DNA from: JAHEJA01 sp965657215
Lineage (GTDB): Bacteria > Pseudomonadota > Alphaproteobacteria > Rhodobacterales > Rhodobacteraceae
Assembly: GCA_965657215.1 (NCBI GenBank)
Contig: CBFHNR010000006.1
Span: forward strand, 1-64,000
Length of the DNA: 64,000 nucleotides
Direction: 5' to 3'
Both the position numbers and the translations under genes were made by a program. Below, one piece after another: positions 44,208 to 53,648 of the stretch (its first letter is position 1; each line of letters opens with the position of its first letter). The notes under the pieces are model-generated. The model had not been told where the DNA came from and did no database searches. It was given only the letters and a program-made list of their open reading frames with translations.

Positions 44208-46466
44208 TCAATCCGCGCCGCGTACTCGGATGCCAACATCTGGGTTTGGGTTAAACAGCTTTTGCACAAGCCACGCGCCGACCGCGATCCCGACACCGAT
44301 AATGTCGGTGACGATGCCACCCGAGATGAGGAAAAGCGCCGCCACAAGGAGGAGCATGCGTATGAACCACGCCGACCGTGCACCAATAAACCACCCTTGA
44401 ACACTACTCGAGAGGAGGAAGACGCCGACAATTGCCGTTACCCCTGCGCGAAGGATTTCAAGAGTTGTGCCTTCCATCAAGAGTGCGGAGTTGTAAAAGA
44501 ACATGAACGGGACAATAAAGGCCGCGATCCCAATCTTAAACGACGTCACAGATGTCTCCATCGGGTTCGCCCCCGATATCCCCGCTGCTGCGTAACTGGC
44601 CAAAGCCACGGGCGGCGTAATGGCGGACAAGACGGCGAAATAAAAGACAAAGAAGTGAGCCGTCAATTGAGGAATGCCAAGCTGTACAAGACCCGGGGCC
44701 ACGACGCTTGCGGCGACGGCATAGGCGGCCGTTGTCGGCATGCCCATCCCTAAGAGTATGGCAATACACATCGCAAAGAACAGCGCAAGAAGCTGTGAAG
44801 TTGCCGCGAGATCAAGCAGAACCGAGGAAAACCGAGCTCCAACTCCTGTCAGGCTAATGACCCCAACGATAATACCTGCACAGGCACAGACTGCGATAAT
44901 CTGGATCGACATAATCCCAGCGAGCTCAAAGGCGCGCAGAATTGAACGCAAGCCCATCCAATTGGGCGTAAGCCAGCTCACTGCGGCCGCCGCAACAGTT
45001 GCCAAAGTACCCGCACGGATCACAGAGTAGCCAAGGAAAAGCGCATAAATCAGAATGATGATCGGGATAAACAGATAGATCTGTTTCACCATTTTATTGA
45101 ATTTAGGCAACTCATCTTCACGCATTCCGCGCATCCCAAGTTTAGCAGCCTCGAAGTCCACCATAAAGTAAACAGATACGAAATAGAGCACCGCTGGGAT
45201 GATAGCAGCAATCGCGATTTCCTGGTAAGGAATACCTGTCATTTCAGCCATAATGAACGCACCTGCGCCCATGATAGGCGGCATGATCTGACCACCAGTG
45301 GAGGCCGCTGCTTCAACGGCGCCTGCAGTTTTGCGGTGATACCCAACCTTTTTCATCAACGGAATAGTCAGCGATCCAGTCGCAACAACATTACCCGCAG
45401 ATGTTCCGTTGATCATGCCCATAAGCCCTGACGCAAAAATAGCAACTTTGGCAGGGCCCCCACGGGCACGACCAGCCGCTGCAAAGGCAAAATTCACAAA
45501 ATAGTCACCGACCTTTGACGCCTGTAGAAAGGCCGCAAAGATGATGAACAGAATGATATAGGTCGAGGATACGGCTGTAGTTGGTCCAAGGATGCCTGCA
45601 TCCGAATAAACGTGACCAAAGAAGCGTTGCCACGAATAGGCATTCTGAACAGCCAAAATACCGGGCAAGAGATGCGCCGTGAACGTGTATAGAAGGAAGA
45701 TACCCGTGATAATAACAAGCGCCATACCCGCAACACGCCGCGTTAGTTCCATGATCATCGCGGCACCCGCTGTCGCGGCAAAGGCGACCCCAATCGGGAC
45801 AAACGGCGTGCCAACCGAATTACGCGCTGCTGTGCCATAAATGGTGATCAAATACATCGCAACGATGATACCACAGAGGGCTAACACAACATCAGACGCG
45901 GAAAACTGAGACTGACGCCGACGTTCGAACCAGCTGAGAACAATTGCAGAAAGCGTCGCAATCAAGAGAGGTATACCAAACCAACGCACTTCAGCATTGT
46001 AAATATCTGTACCTGGGAACGCGGCCCATGTCGTTAAACCGCCCATTTGTGGCAAATCGCCAGATGCAATGGTTTGTGAAAAACCAATCGTCGTAATTCC
46101 CGCAATAACGGCTGGGACGATAAGGAGGCTACCCAGCAGAGTTATAACGCGGCTGCCTTCTTGGAAATCTGAATGAAATGAGTGGGATGAAAACAATAAA
46201 AAGCCCAGTGCGAGCGCACCGGCAATATGCGCGATCCGAAAATTCCATGTCTCAAGTGGAAACTGTGGCAGGAACGGAATGTTGACACCCGTCATAGCTG
46301 AGACGGAGACACCGTTCAAAGCGATCATGTGGAAGGCGGCATAGATCGTCGCGACAATGGCCAGAACAATATATGAGCTGCCAGTGTATAACCGACGGTT
46401 CGCCTCTACGGGCTCCTCGTCCACGCCTTCTGCGATTACTTTGATATCTTCTTGATGATCCGCCAT
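44208..46466 (-). CDS. TRAP transporter fused permease (4TM/12TM, TAXI type)
   Basis: A 752-aa membrane protein joining the small (DctQ-like) and large (DctM-like) TRAP subunits. The start at 46466 (MADHQEDIKVIAEGVDEEP) has GTAGGA upstream and removes 26 codons of an unsupported extension. DctM hallmarks are GLMGMINGTSAGNVVATGSLTIPLMKK, AAASTGGQIMPPIMGAGAF and LGMGMPTTAAYAVAASVVAP. It works with the TAXI binding protein encoded 95 bases upstream to take up an organic acid using a Na+ or H+ gradient. Confidence 0.93.
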   Translation of the reverse strand: MADHQEDIKVIAEGVDEEPVEANRRLYTGSSYIVLAIVATIYAAFHMIALNGVSVSAMTGVNIPFLPQFPLETWNFRIAHIAGALALGFLLFSSHSFHSDFQEGSRVITLLGSLLIVPAVIAGITTIGFSQTIASGDLPQMGGLTTWAAFPGTDIYNAEVRWFGIPLLIATLSAIVLSWFERRRQSQFSASDVVLALCGIIVAMYLITIYGTAARNSVGTPFVPIGVAFAATAGAAMIMELTRRVAGMALVIITGIFLLYTFTAHLLPGILAVQNAYSWQRFFGHVYSDAGILGPTTAVSSTYIILFIIFAAFLQASKVGDYFVNFAFAAAGRARGGPAKVAIFASGLMGMINGTSAGNVVATGSLTIPLMKKVGYHRKTAGAVEAAASTGGQIMPPIMGAGAFIMAEMTGIPYQEIAIAAIIPAVLYFVSVYFMVDFEAAKLGMRGMREDELPKFNKMVKQIYLFIPIIILIYALFLGYSVIRAGTLATVAAAAVSWLTPNWMGLRSILRAFELAGIMSIQIIAVCACAGIIVGVISLTGVGARFSSVLLDLAATSQLLALFFAMCIAILLGMGMPTTAAYAVAASVVAPGLVQLGIPQLTAHFFVFYFAVLSAITPPVALASYAAAGISGANPMETSVTSFKIGIAAFIVPFMFFYNSALLMEGTTLEILRAGVTAIVGVFLLSSSVQGWFIGARSAWFIRMLLLVAALFLISGGIVTDIIGVGIAVGAWLVQKLFNPNPDVGIRVRGAD

Positions 46467-46561
46467 TGTCCTACCCACTTCAAGCGCCGACAGCGCAAAA
46501 GAAATCCGCGCCCAGTGTAGGCACGGATTGTGTTCAAAGTTCAAGCCATGAGCTGAACGAC

Positions 46562-47551
46562 TTAGTTACCGATCATGTCAGCTGCGATATCCGCACCTGC
46601 ATTTTCTGTGAACCACTGAGCCGCACCTGGGTGCCACTTCATCACTTGGTTACGATCCCAGAATTCAGGCAATGATGAACGCGCTGCTTTGTGTGTCGCA
46701 ACCATGCGCTCGTTGTCGCCCATAACTGCGTCAACAACTTCATAGATAAAGCTCGCTGGTAGATCACAGTTTGCAATCGCGAAGTTCCACATGGACACAG
46801 AGCGCGCAGGCGCTGTCAGTGTTGTGTATGTATCAGCCGCAATGTTGAACTGAGCCACTGGGAACGCAGCGGTGATCTTGCCTTGCTCTTCTTCTGTGAA
46901 TTCGATGATGTTCACGTCAGTTTGAACTTCAAGTTGTGAAACCGCAGGCACTGGAACACCAGCAGCAAAGGCAATCACGTCCAAAAGACCATCTTGAAGC
47001 TGACCACCAAGGTCGGACCAACCGCCATTACGACGCTCGAAATCAACGCCGAGTTCTTCCATCATGCGCGGGAAGTATGTGTCGGATGTTGAGCCTGCTG
47101 GACCAAAACCAATTTTAGCTCCTGCTGGAATGTCCGCGACGCTGGTGATGCCAGATGAGGCCAAGGTCGTGATAGAAAACGGCGTTTGGTACATCGGGAA
47201 CATCGCGCAAGCGTTTGTCATCTGTAGGCCGGGGGCGATTGGGTTGTTGCCGGAAATTGATTCAGCCGCTGGACCCATTGTTGTCATACCGAACGGCAGG
47301 TCGCCTGTGTGCACAAGCGCCATGTTCTGCATTGGGCCACCGGTGACTTCGGCACCGCCAGCTACGCCTGTGGCTTCGGATACAATACCCGCCCAACCAG
47401 AGCCGTAACCGAAATATGTGCCGCCTTGCGACCCTGTTCCAACTGTAAAGCTTTCAGGCCAGCCTGTGCGGTCCTGAGCAGATACGGTTCCCGTCAAAGC
47501 AAAGGTTGCTGCAACAATCGCGGTTGCTTTCGCAACTGTGTTTATAGTCAT
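46562..47551 (-). CDS. TAXI-family TRAP substrate-binding protein
   Basis: Periplasmic binding protein (329 aa) with signal peptide MTINTVAKATAIVAATFALT...VSA and the TAXI hallmarks FTVGTGSQGGTYFGYGSGWAGIVSEA and KIGFGPAGSTSDTYFPRMM. GGGAGGAAAAC precedes the ATG. Adjacent to its fused permease and downstream of a LysR gene on the same strand. The tartrate/malate-type dehydrogenase next door hints at a hydroxy-dicarboxylate ligand (inference). Confidence 0.93.
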   Translation of the reverse strand: MTINTVAKATAIVAATFALTGTVSAQDRTGWPESFTVGTGSQGGTYFGYGSGWAGIVSEATGVAGGAEVTGGPMQNMALVHTGDLPFGMTTMGPAAESISGNNPIAPGLQMTNACAMFPMYQTPFSITTLASSGITSVADIPAGAKIGFGPAGSTSDTYFPRMMEELGVDFERRNGGWSDLGGQLQDGLLDVIAFAAGVPVPAVSQLEVQTDVNIIEFTEEEQGKITAAFPVAQFNIAADTYTTLTAPARSVSMWNFAIANCDLPASFIYEVVDAVMGDNERMVATHKAARSSLPEFWDRNQVMKWHPGAAQWFTENAGADIAADMIGN

Positions 47552-47685
47552 GTTTTCCTCCCAGAAATAAAGTGCACTCTCGCGTAAGCGCGTCGTGCCA
47601 ACTTAGTATAGTTTGACTTAGCGTGAAACAAAATAATACCAGACTATGATGAAAAAAATTTTATACAAAAATTAGATATAATTTT

Positions 47686-48600
47686 TTACGCTGTTTCAGA
47701 TAAGTCCTCAATGTTGTCTTGCAGAAGTTCCAAAAAGGCGTCTCGTGCACGGTGACGTATCGCCTTTGGCCAAACAACCGCAAGAGCCAAGCTGTTGCGT
47801 GTGACGTCAATTTCGCGCTCCAAAGGGACAAAGCTTACCCCTCCAACAGCGAGGCGAGAGGCCCATTTTGGAACAATTGCGAGGCCGACACCCGTACCAA
47901 CCAGACTTACGATTGTTTGCTTTTCTTCTGCTATTTGCGCAATACGCGCGGTGTAGCCAGCTTCGAGGAACAGTTTGATTGTCAAATCATGGCTGTGCGG
48001 GCGGGATCGCCGATCGGGGACAATAAGCGGTTCTTCGGCGATATCTGCCACACTAAGACTTTCGCGATGCGCCAAGACATGATCTGAGGGTATCGCAACC
48101 ACTGCCGTCTCTGAAAACAGTGGCAACATTTCCAAACTGCCATCAAGTGCCTCAGATGGACGCACGATCGCAACATCAAGGCGGCCAGAAAGCAGCCTAG
48201 GTATCAAACGAATTGTCTTTTGCTCCAGTAATTCCACGTCAATTTCAGGATGCGCTTCACGAAATTTCGGAAACAATCGCGGCATGAGACCTGCGGCCGC
48301 ACTGTCTATGGCGCCTATTCTAAGAATTTGACCCTTCTCTTGTGACGCTTCGCGAAAGCTCCGCTCAAGTTGATCGGCGCGGTCAATCAAGTCACGCGCC
48401 TGAACCACAAAGTCGCGACCAGCATCTGTCAACGCAACATGCCGCGTTGTCCGTATAAGAAGCGGACCGCCGAGGCTTTCTTCTAACAACTTAATATGTC
48501 GCCCCAATGACGCGGGCAACATGCCAAGGTTCTGAGCGGCGCGACCAAAATGCTTTGTTTCCGCAACAGCAATAAGGCACCTAAGTTGGTGAAGTTGCAT
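47686..48600 (-). CDS. LysR-family transcriptional regulator
   Basis: A 304-aa LTTR. N-terminal HTH (MQLHQLRCLIAVAETKHFGR, LGMLPASLGRHIKLLEESLG) and a PBP2-type effector domain (LRIGAIDSAAAGLMPRLF). It is divergent from the tartrate/D-malate-type dehydrogenase gene and upstream of the TAXI transporter genes on its own strand, so it may control both. A near-palindromic ATAT-rich site lies just before its ATG. Confidence 0.92.
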   Translation of the reverse strand: MQLHQLRCLIAVAETKHFGRAAQNLGMLPASLGRHIKLLEESLGGPLLIRTTRHVALTDAGRDFVVQARDLIDRADQLERSFREASQEKGQILRIGAIDSAAAGLMPRLFPKFREAHPEIDVELLEQKTIRLIPRLLSGRLDVAIVRPSEALDGSLEMLPLFSETAVVAIPSDHVLAHRESLSVADIAEEPLIVPDRRSRPHSHDLTIKLFLEAGYTARIAQIAEEKQTIVSLVGTGVGLAIVPKWASRLAVGGVSFVPLEREIDVTRNSLALAVVWPKAIRHRARDAFLELLQDNIEDLSETA

Positions 48601-48612
48601 GCTCTGTCCATT

Positions 48613-48629
48613 ATATGAATAATTTATAT
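48613..48629. promoter_or_regulatory. Imperfect inverted repeat upstream of LysR gene
   Basis: ATATGAAT-A-ATTTATAT (one mismatch), 13 bases from the LysR start codon and in the 139-base divergent region. The two TTATATGA copies at 48611-48618 and 48624-48631 are also direct repeats. AT-rich dyads of T-N11-A type are usual LysR sites. Confidence 0.4.
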
Positions 48630-48739
48630 GATTTGATCACGATTGCCAAAGCTGCGTCAAGTAAAGATATGTACGGCAAGATCAGGATCAGAACCTTTGA
48701 CTTTGGTTCAGACAATCGTTCAGCGAAAGAGAGAGAGAC

Positions 48740-49813
48740 ATGAAGACGTATAAAATAGCAGCTATTCCAGCAGACGGCATCGGCCCTGAGGTTATTGCCG
48801 CAGGACTTCAAGCGCTCGACTCTCTTGCAAAACGGGTTGGAGAATTCGACCTTGATGTAACTGAGTTTGATTGGGGATCAGAGCGCTACAAGCGCGAGGG
48901 AGCGCTCATGCCAGAAGACGGCACTGAGACCCTCAAGGATTTTGATGCAATCTTTTTTGGAGCCGTTGGCGCCCCTGATGTACCAGATCACCTAAGCCTT
49001 TGGGGACTGCGCCTTCCAATCTGCCAAGGGTTCGATCAATATGCGAATGTTCGCCCAACACGAATCCTACCTGGCATCCAAGCGCCTTTGGCAAATGTCG
49101 GACCCGACGACCTTGATTGGGTCATCGTGCGTGAAAACTCCGAAGGTGAATATGCAGGCATGGGGGGACGCGCGCACCGCGGACTTCCAGAGGAAGTTGG
49201 CACAGAAGTCGCCATCTTTACCCGGGTCGGTGTAACACGCATCATGCGATACGCCTTCAAGCTCGCCCAATCCCGTCCACGCAAGCTTTTGACCGTTGTG
49301 ACCAAATCGAACGCTCAGCGGCACGGTATGGTGATGTGGGACGAAATCGCGTTGGAGGTCTCAAAAGAATTCCCTGATGTGACATGGGACAAGATGCTCG
49401 TTGATGCGATGACGGTGCGGATGGTGAAATCGCCACAAAGCCTGGACACCATCGTCGCCACCAATTTGCATGCGGATATCCTCTCTGATCTCGCGGGTGC
49501 CCTCGCGGGATCCCTTGGAGTTGCGCCTACGGCCAATATCGACCCAGAGCGTCGCTATCCCTCAATGTTCGAACCTATTCACGGATCAGCTTTCGACATC
49601 ACCGGCAAAGGCATCGCAAACCCTGTTGCCACGTTCTGGACAGCCGCTCAAATGCTCGAGCATCTCGGAGAGACCAGCGCCGCCACTCGTTTGATGCGAG
49701 CTGTTGAAAAAGTCTGCGCCGATGGCATTATGACACCAGATGTCGGTGGATCAGCGCGCACCCAAGATGTCACAGACGCGGTCTGTGAAGCAATCAGAGG
49801 CGACAACATCTAG
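48740..49813 (+). CDS. Tartrate / D-malate dehydrogenase family enzyme
   Basis: A 357-aa member of the beta-decarboxylating dehydrogenase family (isopropylmalate/isocitrate relatives). N-terminus KIAAIPADGIGPEV, substrate loop LSLWGLRLPICQGFDQYANVRP, VRENSEGEYAGMGG, the KSNAQRHGMVMWDE block and the NAD site NLHADILSDLAGALAGSLG plus FEPIHGSAFDITGKG. The LWGLRLPICQ substrate loop favours tartrate dehydrogenase/decarboxylase or D-malate dehydrogenase over LeuB. GAGAGAGA precedes the ATG. Divergent from a LysR gene with a TAXI transporter behind it, it forms an uptake-and-oxidation unit for a hydroxy-dicarboxylic acid. Confidence 0.88.
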   Translation: MKTYKIAAIPADGIGPEVIAAGLQALDSLAKRVGEFDLDVTEFDWGSERYKREGALMPEDGTETLKDFDAIFFGAVGAPDVPDHLSLWGLRLPICQGFDQYANVRPTRILPGIQAPLANVGPDDLDWVIVRENSEGEYAGMGGRAHRGLPEEVGTEVAIFTRVGVTRIMRYAFKLAQSRPRKLLTVVTKSNAQRHGMVMWDEIALEVSKEFPDVTWDKMLVDAMTVRMVKSPQSLDTIVATNLHADILSDLAGALAGSLGVAPTANIDPERRYPSMFEPIHGSAFDITGKGIANPVATFWTAAQMLEHLGETSAATRLMRAVEKVCADGIMTPDVGGSARTQDVTDAVCEAIRGDNI

Positions 49814-49820
49814 CGCTGCA

Positions 49821-50783
49821 TCACTTGTGTGTCTGAGAATCAGAGCTCAAGTGAGACCTTCGTAAATGTGCCGCAAATGCAGCAGTTGCTTTGCCTGATT
49901 TGGACTTGGACCAAAGAAAGCCAAGCGGCTGCAGAGGGGCATGAATTTCTGTATCTAACTCTTGCACCTCGCCTTTCTCTAACCACGGAAGGGCCACGCT
50001 GCGTGGAAGAATTGCGAGATACTTGCCAGTAGAAACCATCTCTTTGGTCAAATCTGGGATGTGCATGATCACATGGCATCGACTTGAAGACGGCCATTGA
50101 TTTGCTTCTGCTATTTCTTCAAATCGTTTGCGAGCGACGGACCCAACGCGATTCAATAGCCATTTTGCTTGTCCAAGCTTTTCACTTGAAATTACGCCTG
50201 CATTGGCAAATGAATGTGTGCGTCCACAAACAACAATTAATTCATCATCTACGCACCGTTCAAAAATCCAACCTTCTGGGACGACTGTAGGTTCGCGTGT
50301 GCAGACAATATCAACTGATTGTTCTGCTATTCCACTCAGAGGATCAGAATCGCTGAGTTGAGAGAAATGCACCTGAATTCCCGGATTTTTGGTTGCAAAG
50401 TGATCAAGTTTGTCTTGGATCATCCCCCCGAGTGCTGCTGGGCTCGCTGAAACCCTAACAACCCCACCAAGCTGTTGAAGCCGGCTTGAAACACTTTCAG
50501 CACCGTCCTCAAGGGCTCCAAGGACCCGATGGGCAACGGGCAAAAGCTCTTTGGCAGCAGCTGTCAATTCAACGCCCTTTGCGTGTCTAAAAAATAATTC
50601 CGTTTCAAGTAACTGTTCCAGATCAGCAACCAATTGCGAGACCGCGGGCTGTGTCATGCCAACGGCCTGCGCCGCTCGGCGCATGCTCCCTAGTTCACTG
50701 AGCTTAACCAACACAATCATGTGCCTAAATCTTGCCCGAACCAGCATTCGGTTCAAAAGGGTACTTGCGCTCGCATGAGACAT
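49821..50783 (-). CDS. LysR-family transcriptional regulator
   Basis: A 320-aa LTTR of the Cbl/GbpR-like group. HTH around residues 22-75 (LVKLSELGSMRRAAQAVGMTQPAVSQLVADLEQ) and an effector domain (VRVSASPAALGGMIQDKL). Divergent from the alpha/beta hydrolase gene, 152 bases apart, and convergent with the dehydrogenase gene. Probably regulates the hydrolase and possibly the TRAP genes beyond it. Confidence 0.9.
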   Translation of the reverse strand: MSHASASTLLNRMLVRARFRHMIVLVKLSELGSMRRAAQAVGMTQPAVSQLVADLEQLLETELFFRHAKGVELTAAAKELLPVAHRVLGALEDGAESVSSRLQQLGGVVRVSASPAALGGMIQDKLDHFATKNPGIQVHFSQLSDSDPLSGIAEQSVDIVCTREPTVVPEGWIFERCVDDELIVVCGRTHSFANAGVISSEKLGQAKWLLNRVGSVARKRFEEIAEANQWPSSSRCHVIMHIPDLTKEMVSTGKYLAILPRSVALPWLEKGEVQELDTEIHAPLQPLGFLWSKSKSGKATAAFAAHLRRSHLSSDSQTHK

Positions 50784-50935
50784 ATCATGTTTCCTTATCC
50801 CAACAGGTTACTCATTATTATCTGCTAATAAAGCTCTTTGCTAAACTTTTGACGTAGTTCGTGAAAAATTATTGTTGAGACTACCAAAACCAAAGTCTTT
50901 CGAGTATCGGAAGCGTAGCTAATGAGGGCCGGTAT

Positions 50936-51802
50936 TTGACACTTCGCGACATGACCCCAACACCCGTGGCTCTCCCGAATGGGATTATTCTGAACTACAT
51001 CAGAGAGGGGGCGGGCCAGCCTCTAATTTTGATACACGGGGCCATGGGCGATTTTGGATCATGGGAACCACAATGGCGCGAATTTACGCAACATTATGAC
51101 TGCATATCATATTCGCGACGATACAGTGATCCGAACCCGAACGAGCTGACGTCAAGAAATCATAGCGCACTTGTTGATGCAGAAGACCTCAAAGGGTTCA
51201 TGGATGCTCTCAACATAAATACTGCTATTTTGGTTGGAAGCTCTTATGGCGGGTTCACTGCGCTTGCAATGGCCGTGCGATCTCCCAAACGTGTCTCAGC
51301 TGTGGTGGCCGTCGAAGCACCAATGATGCGTTATGCGTTTAAATCGAAACACGGCCGAAACATTGCGCAGGCCTTTCTTGCAGCTGCAGATGATCCTGCA
51401 CGAGAGGCCTTTGAAAAGGGCGATGATGAACTCGGCGTGCGCATACTGACTGCGGGGATAATCGGAAAAGACGCATCCGACATTCCAACGCAAGTCATGG
51501 AACGTCGAATGCGAAATGCCAAAGCAGCGCGCAGCTTATCTTTGTCGCAAGATGAATTTCCATTGCTAGACGAAACAGAGCTAGCTGCATTGAACATGCC
51601 TGTTTTGTTGATGAAGGGTGGTGAAACAGCCGACGTACATTCGGTCATATTTGACGAAGTTGCCAAGGCAATGCCACAAGCAACATCAATGGTAATCGAG
51701 GGCAGCGGCCATTCGGTATCACAACAGCGTCCGACACTTTTCAATTCACAAGTGCTTAAGTTCCTCGATGAGCAACTTAGCAGTCAGAATATGGCGATTT
51801 AA
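50936..51802 (+). CDS. Alpha/beta hydrolase
   Basis: A 288-aa alpha/beta-hydrolase without signal peptide. Oxyanion motif LIHGAMGDFGSW, nucleophile elbow VGSSYGGF (Ser103), and catalytic His in GSGHSVSQQRP. The annotated start is TTG (50936), with GAGGG about 10 bases upstream. The ATG five codons later lacks an RBS. Located between a divergent LysR gene and the convergent TRAP operon next to 4-hydroxybenzoate genes, so it could hydrolyse an aromatic ester or an enol-lactone (inference). Confidence 0.85.
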   Translation: MTLRDMTPTPVALPNGIILNYIREGAGQPLILIHGAMGDFGSWEPQWREFTQHYDCISYSRRYSDPNPNELTSRNHSALVDAEDLKGFMDALNINTAILVGSSYGGFTALAMAVRSPKRVSAVVAVEAPMMRYAFKSKHGRNIAQAFLAAADDPAREAFEKGDDELGVRILTAGIIGKDASDIPTQVMERRMRNAKAARSLSLSQDEFPLLDETELAALNMPVLLMKGGETADVHSVIFDEVAKAMPQATSMVIEGSGHSVSQQRPTLFNSQVLKFLDEQLSSQNMAI

Positions 51803-51828
51803 TTGCATTCATACTTGGAAAGTCTGGT

Positions 51829-53115
51829 TTAACCTCCCAGAACGAGATTTGGCAGCCACGTGGAAAGCGCTGGAATAAATGTCACCATAATCAAAAGACC
51901 CAACATGATACAGAAAAACGGGATTGTTCCTCTTAATACCTGACTGACTGGCTTGCCTGTAACATTCGACATCACAAAGAGGTTCAATCCAATTGGCGGG
52001 GACAATAGCGCCAATTCGATATTGATAACCATAACGACAGCAAAATGGGTCATATCAATGCCCAACTGACGAATCACGACAAAGACAACGGGTAGCACAA
52101 TCAAAATGATCGCCACACCCTCTAGGAACATACCCAAGATTAAGAGGCAAACATTCATGATCAAAAGGAACTGCCACGCTTTCAAATCGCTCTCAACGAT
52201 TGACGCGGCAAAGCTCTGCGGAACACCCGACTTGATAATCCAAGCACTCACTAATGTCGCGCCCATGATAATAAGAATGATAACAGAGGTGCGATCGACA
52301 GCAGTGGTCAGCATTTTTGGAATATCGCGCAATCTAGCGGTCCGATAAACAAAAAGAACAGCGATCAATGCGCAAAGCACACCTAAAACAGCAGCTTCCG
52401 TCAAAGTGACAAAACCACCATATATTCCACCTAATACAACAATGGGAATTAAGAATGCAGGGAAAGCGTGAACGTTTGTTTGTACAAATTTTCGGGCCCC
52501 CACCATAGGTTCAGCTGTTCCGCCCACTTTATTGGCTACAAAGAAAATATAGATCGAAAATAACCCTGCTTGCATGAGCCCAGGGATAACACCTCCTAGG
52601 AACAAACGAGGGATTGATTCCTCTGCAATAAGGCCAAACAAAATCATTGGCAAAGACGGTGGGATTAAGATCCCCAATGTTCCAGCCGCCGCCGTTAATC
52701 CCATTGCAAAGGAAGTTTTATATCCTTTTTCCTCCATCAGCGGCACCAGTAAAGTGCCCATTGCCATGGTAGTTGCGGCGGAGGATCCTGTAATCGCTGC
52801 GAAAACTGCCGTGGCGGCCACTCCTGCGATTGCCAAACCACCACGGACCCAGCCAATCCACGCCAATGCCGCATCAAAAAGGACTTTAGCCAGCCCCCCA
52901 CCCTGCATCAACACAGCTGAAAGAATGAAAAACGGGACCGAAATCAAAATAGGTGATTGCAAATGATCTAGAACATGTTGACCCAGACCTGCAATGGTAC
53001 GCCCCTCAGCCACCAGAAGGATCGAAGCAACCCCCATCAGAACCAGATAGATTGGTATGCCAAGTGCTAACAAAATTAGAACAGCTAGCAAGGCAACTAC
53101 GATAAGGGATGTCAT
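51829..53115 (-). CDS. dctM: TRAP transporter large permease, DctM family
   Basis: A 428-aa membrane protein with about 12 spans. It starts MTSLIVVALLAVLILLALGIPIYLVL and shows FILSAVLMQGGGLAKVLFDAA, TGSSAATTMAMGTLLVPLMEEKGY, the GTLGILIPPSLPMILFGLIAEES signature, and a C-terminus ending LGLLIMVTFIPALSTWLP. It follows dctQ by 11 bases. The channel subunit of the tripartite carrier. Confidence 0.94.
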   Translation of the reverse strand: MTSLIVVALLAVLILLALGIPIYLVLMGVASILLVAEGRTIAGLGQHVLDHLQSPILISVPFFILSAVLMQGGGLAKVLFDAALAWIGWVRGGLAIAGVAATAVFAAITGSSAATTMAMGTLLVPLMEEKGYKTSFAMGLTAAAGTLGILIPPSLPMILFGLIAEESIPRLFLGGVIPGLMQAGLFSIYIFFVANKVGGTAEPMVGARKFVQTNVHAFPAFLIPIVVLGGIYGGFVTLTEAAVLGVLCALIAVLFVYRTARLRDIPKMLTTAVDRTSVIILIIMGATLVSAWIIKSGVPQSFAASIVESDLKAWQFLLIMNVCLLILGMFLEGVAIILIVLPVVFVVIRQLGIDMTHFAVVMVINIELALLSPPIGLNLFVMSNVTGKPVSQVLRGTIPFFCIMLGLLIMVTFIPALSTWLPNLVLGG

Positions 53116-53126
53116 GGTTGATGGTC

Positions 53127-53648
53127 CTAGTCGTGAGGGACTTGTTTCGCACTTTCGCCAGTCACAATCAGCAATCGCATTCGTTCCAGAATGAACAGAA
53201 GATGTATTGTGAATGACGCACTGAGTGCCAAGTACAAAATCCAGAAGGGCGTTCGAAGAGTTGTTTCACTCCGTTCGTCCCATAAGATGGCGTCTTGGAC
53301 AACGATCTTGCCCGAATAGATAAAAAAGATTGCAACGCCTGCCGCAAAAACCAACGCGAAAAGCTCGGTCGCGACCTGCCCTTTGGGCCCGAACCTGTTG
53401 TAGAGGAAATCGACCCGAATATGTTGAGCCCGTTTTTCGATCCGAGCGACCCCAAGTAGGACCGCCCAAACCAAAAGAAACACACAGACCTCAAAGACCC
53501 AGTTAAGCTGCACAGACGGTGGCAAAATTCCGAAACTGATCAGATAACGCGTGGCGACATTGTAAACCAACAACACGAATGTGATGGCCAATGCCGCCGC
53601 TGCGATCCAACCGATCAGGCGATCGAGGAATGCAATTGCTGCACTCAC
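53127..53648 (-). CDS. dctQ: TRAP transporter small permease, DctQ family
   Basis: A 173-aa protein with four membrane spans. The RIEKRAQHIRVDFLYNR segment between spans 2 and 3 is typical of DctQ. Overlaps the dctP stop by four bases (ATGA), so it is coupled to it. Confidence 0.92.
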   Translation of the reverse strand: MSAAIAFLDRLIGWIAAAALAITFVLLVYNVATRYLISFGILPPSVQLNWVFEVCVFLLVWAVLLGVARIEKRAQHIRVDFLYNRFGPKGQVATELFALVFAAGVAIFFIYSGKIVVQDAILWDERSETTLRTPFWILYLALSASFTIHLLFILERMRLLIVTGESAKQVPHD

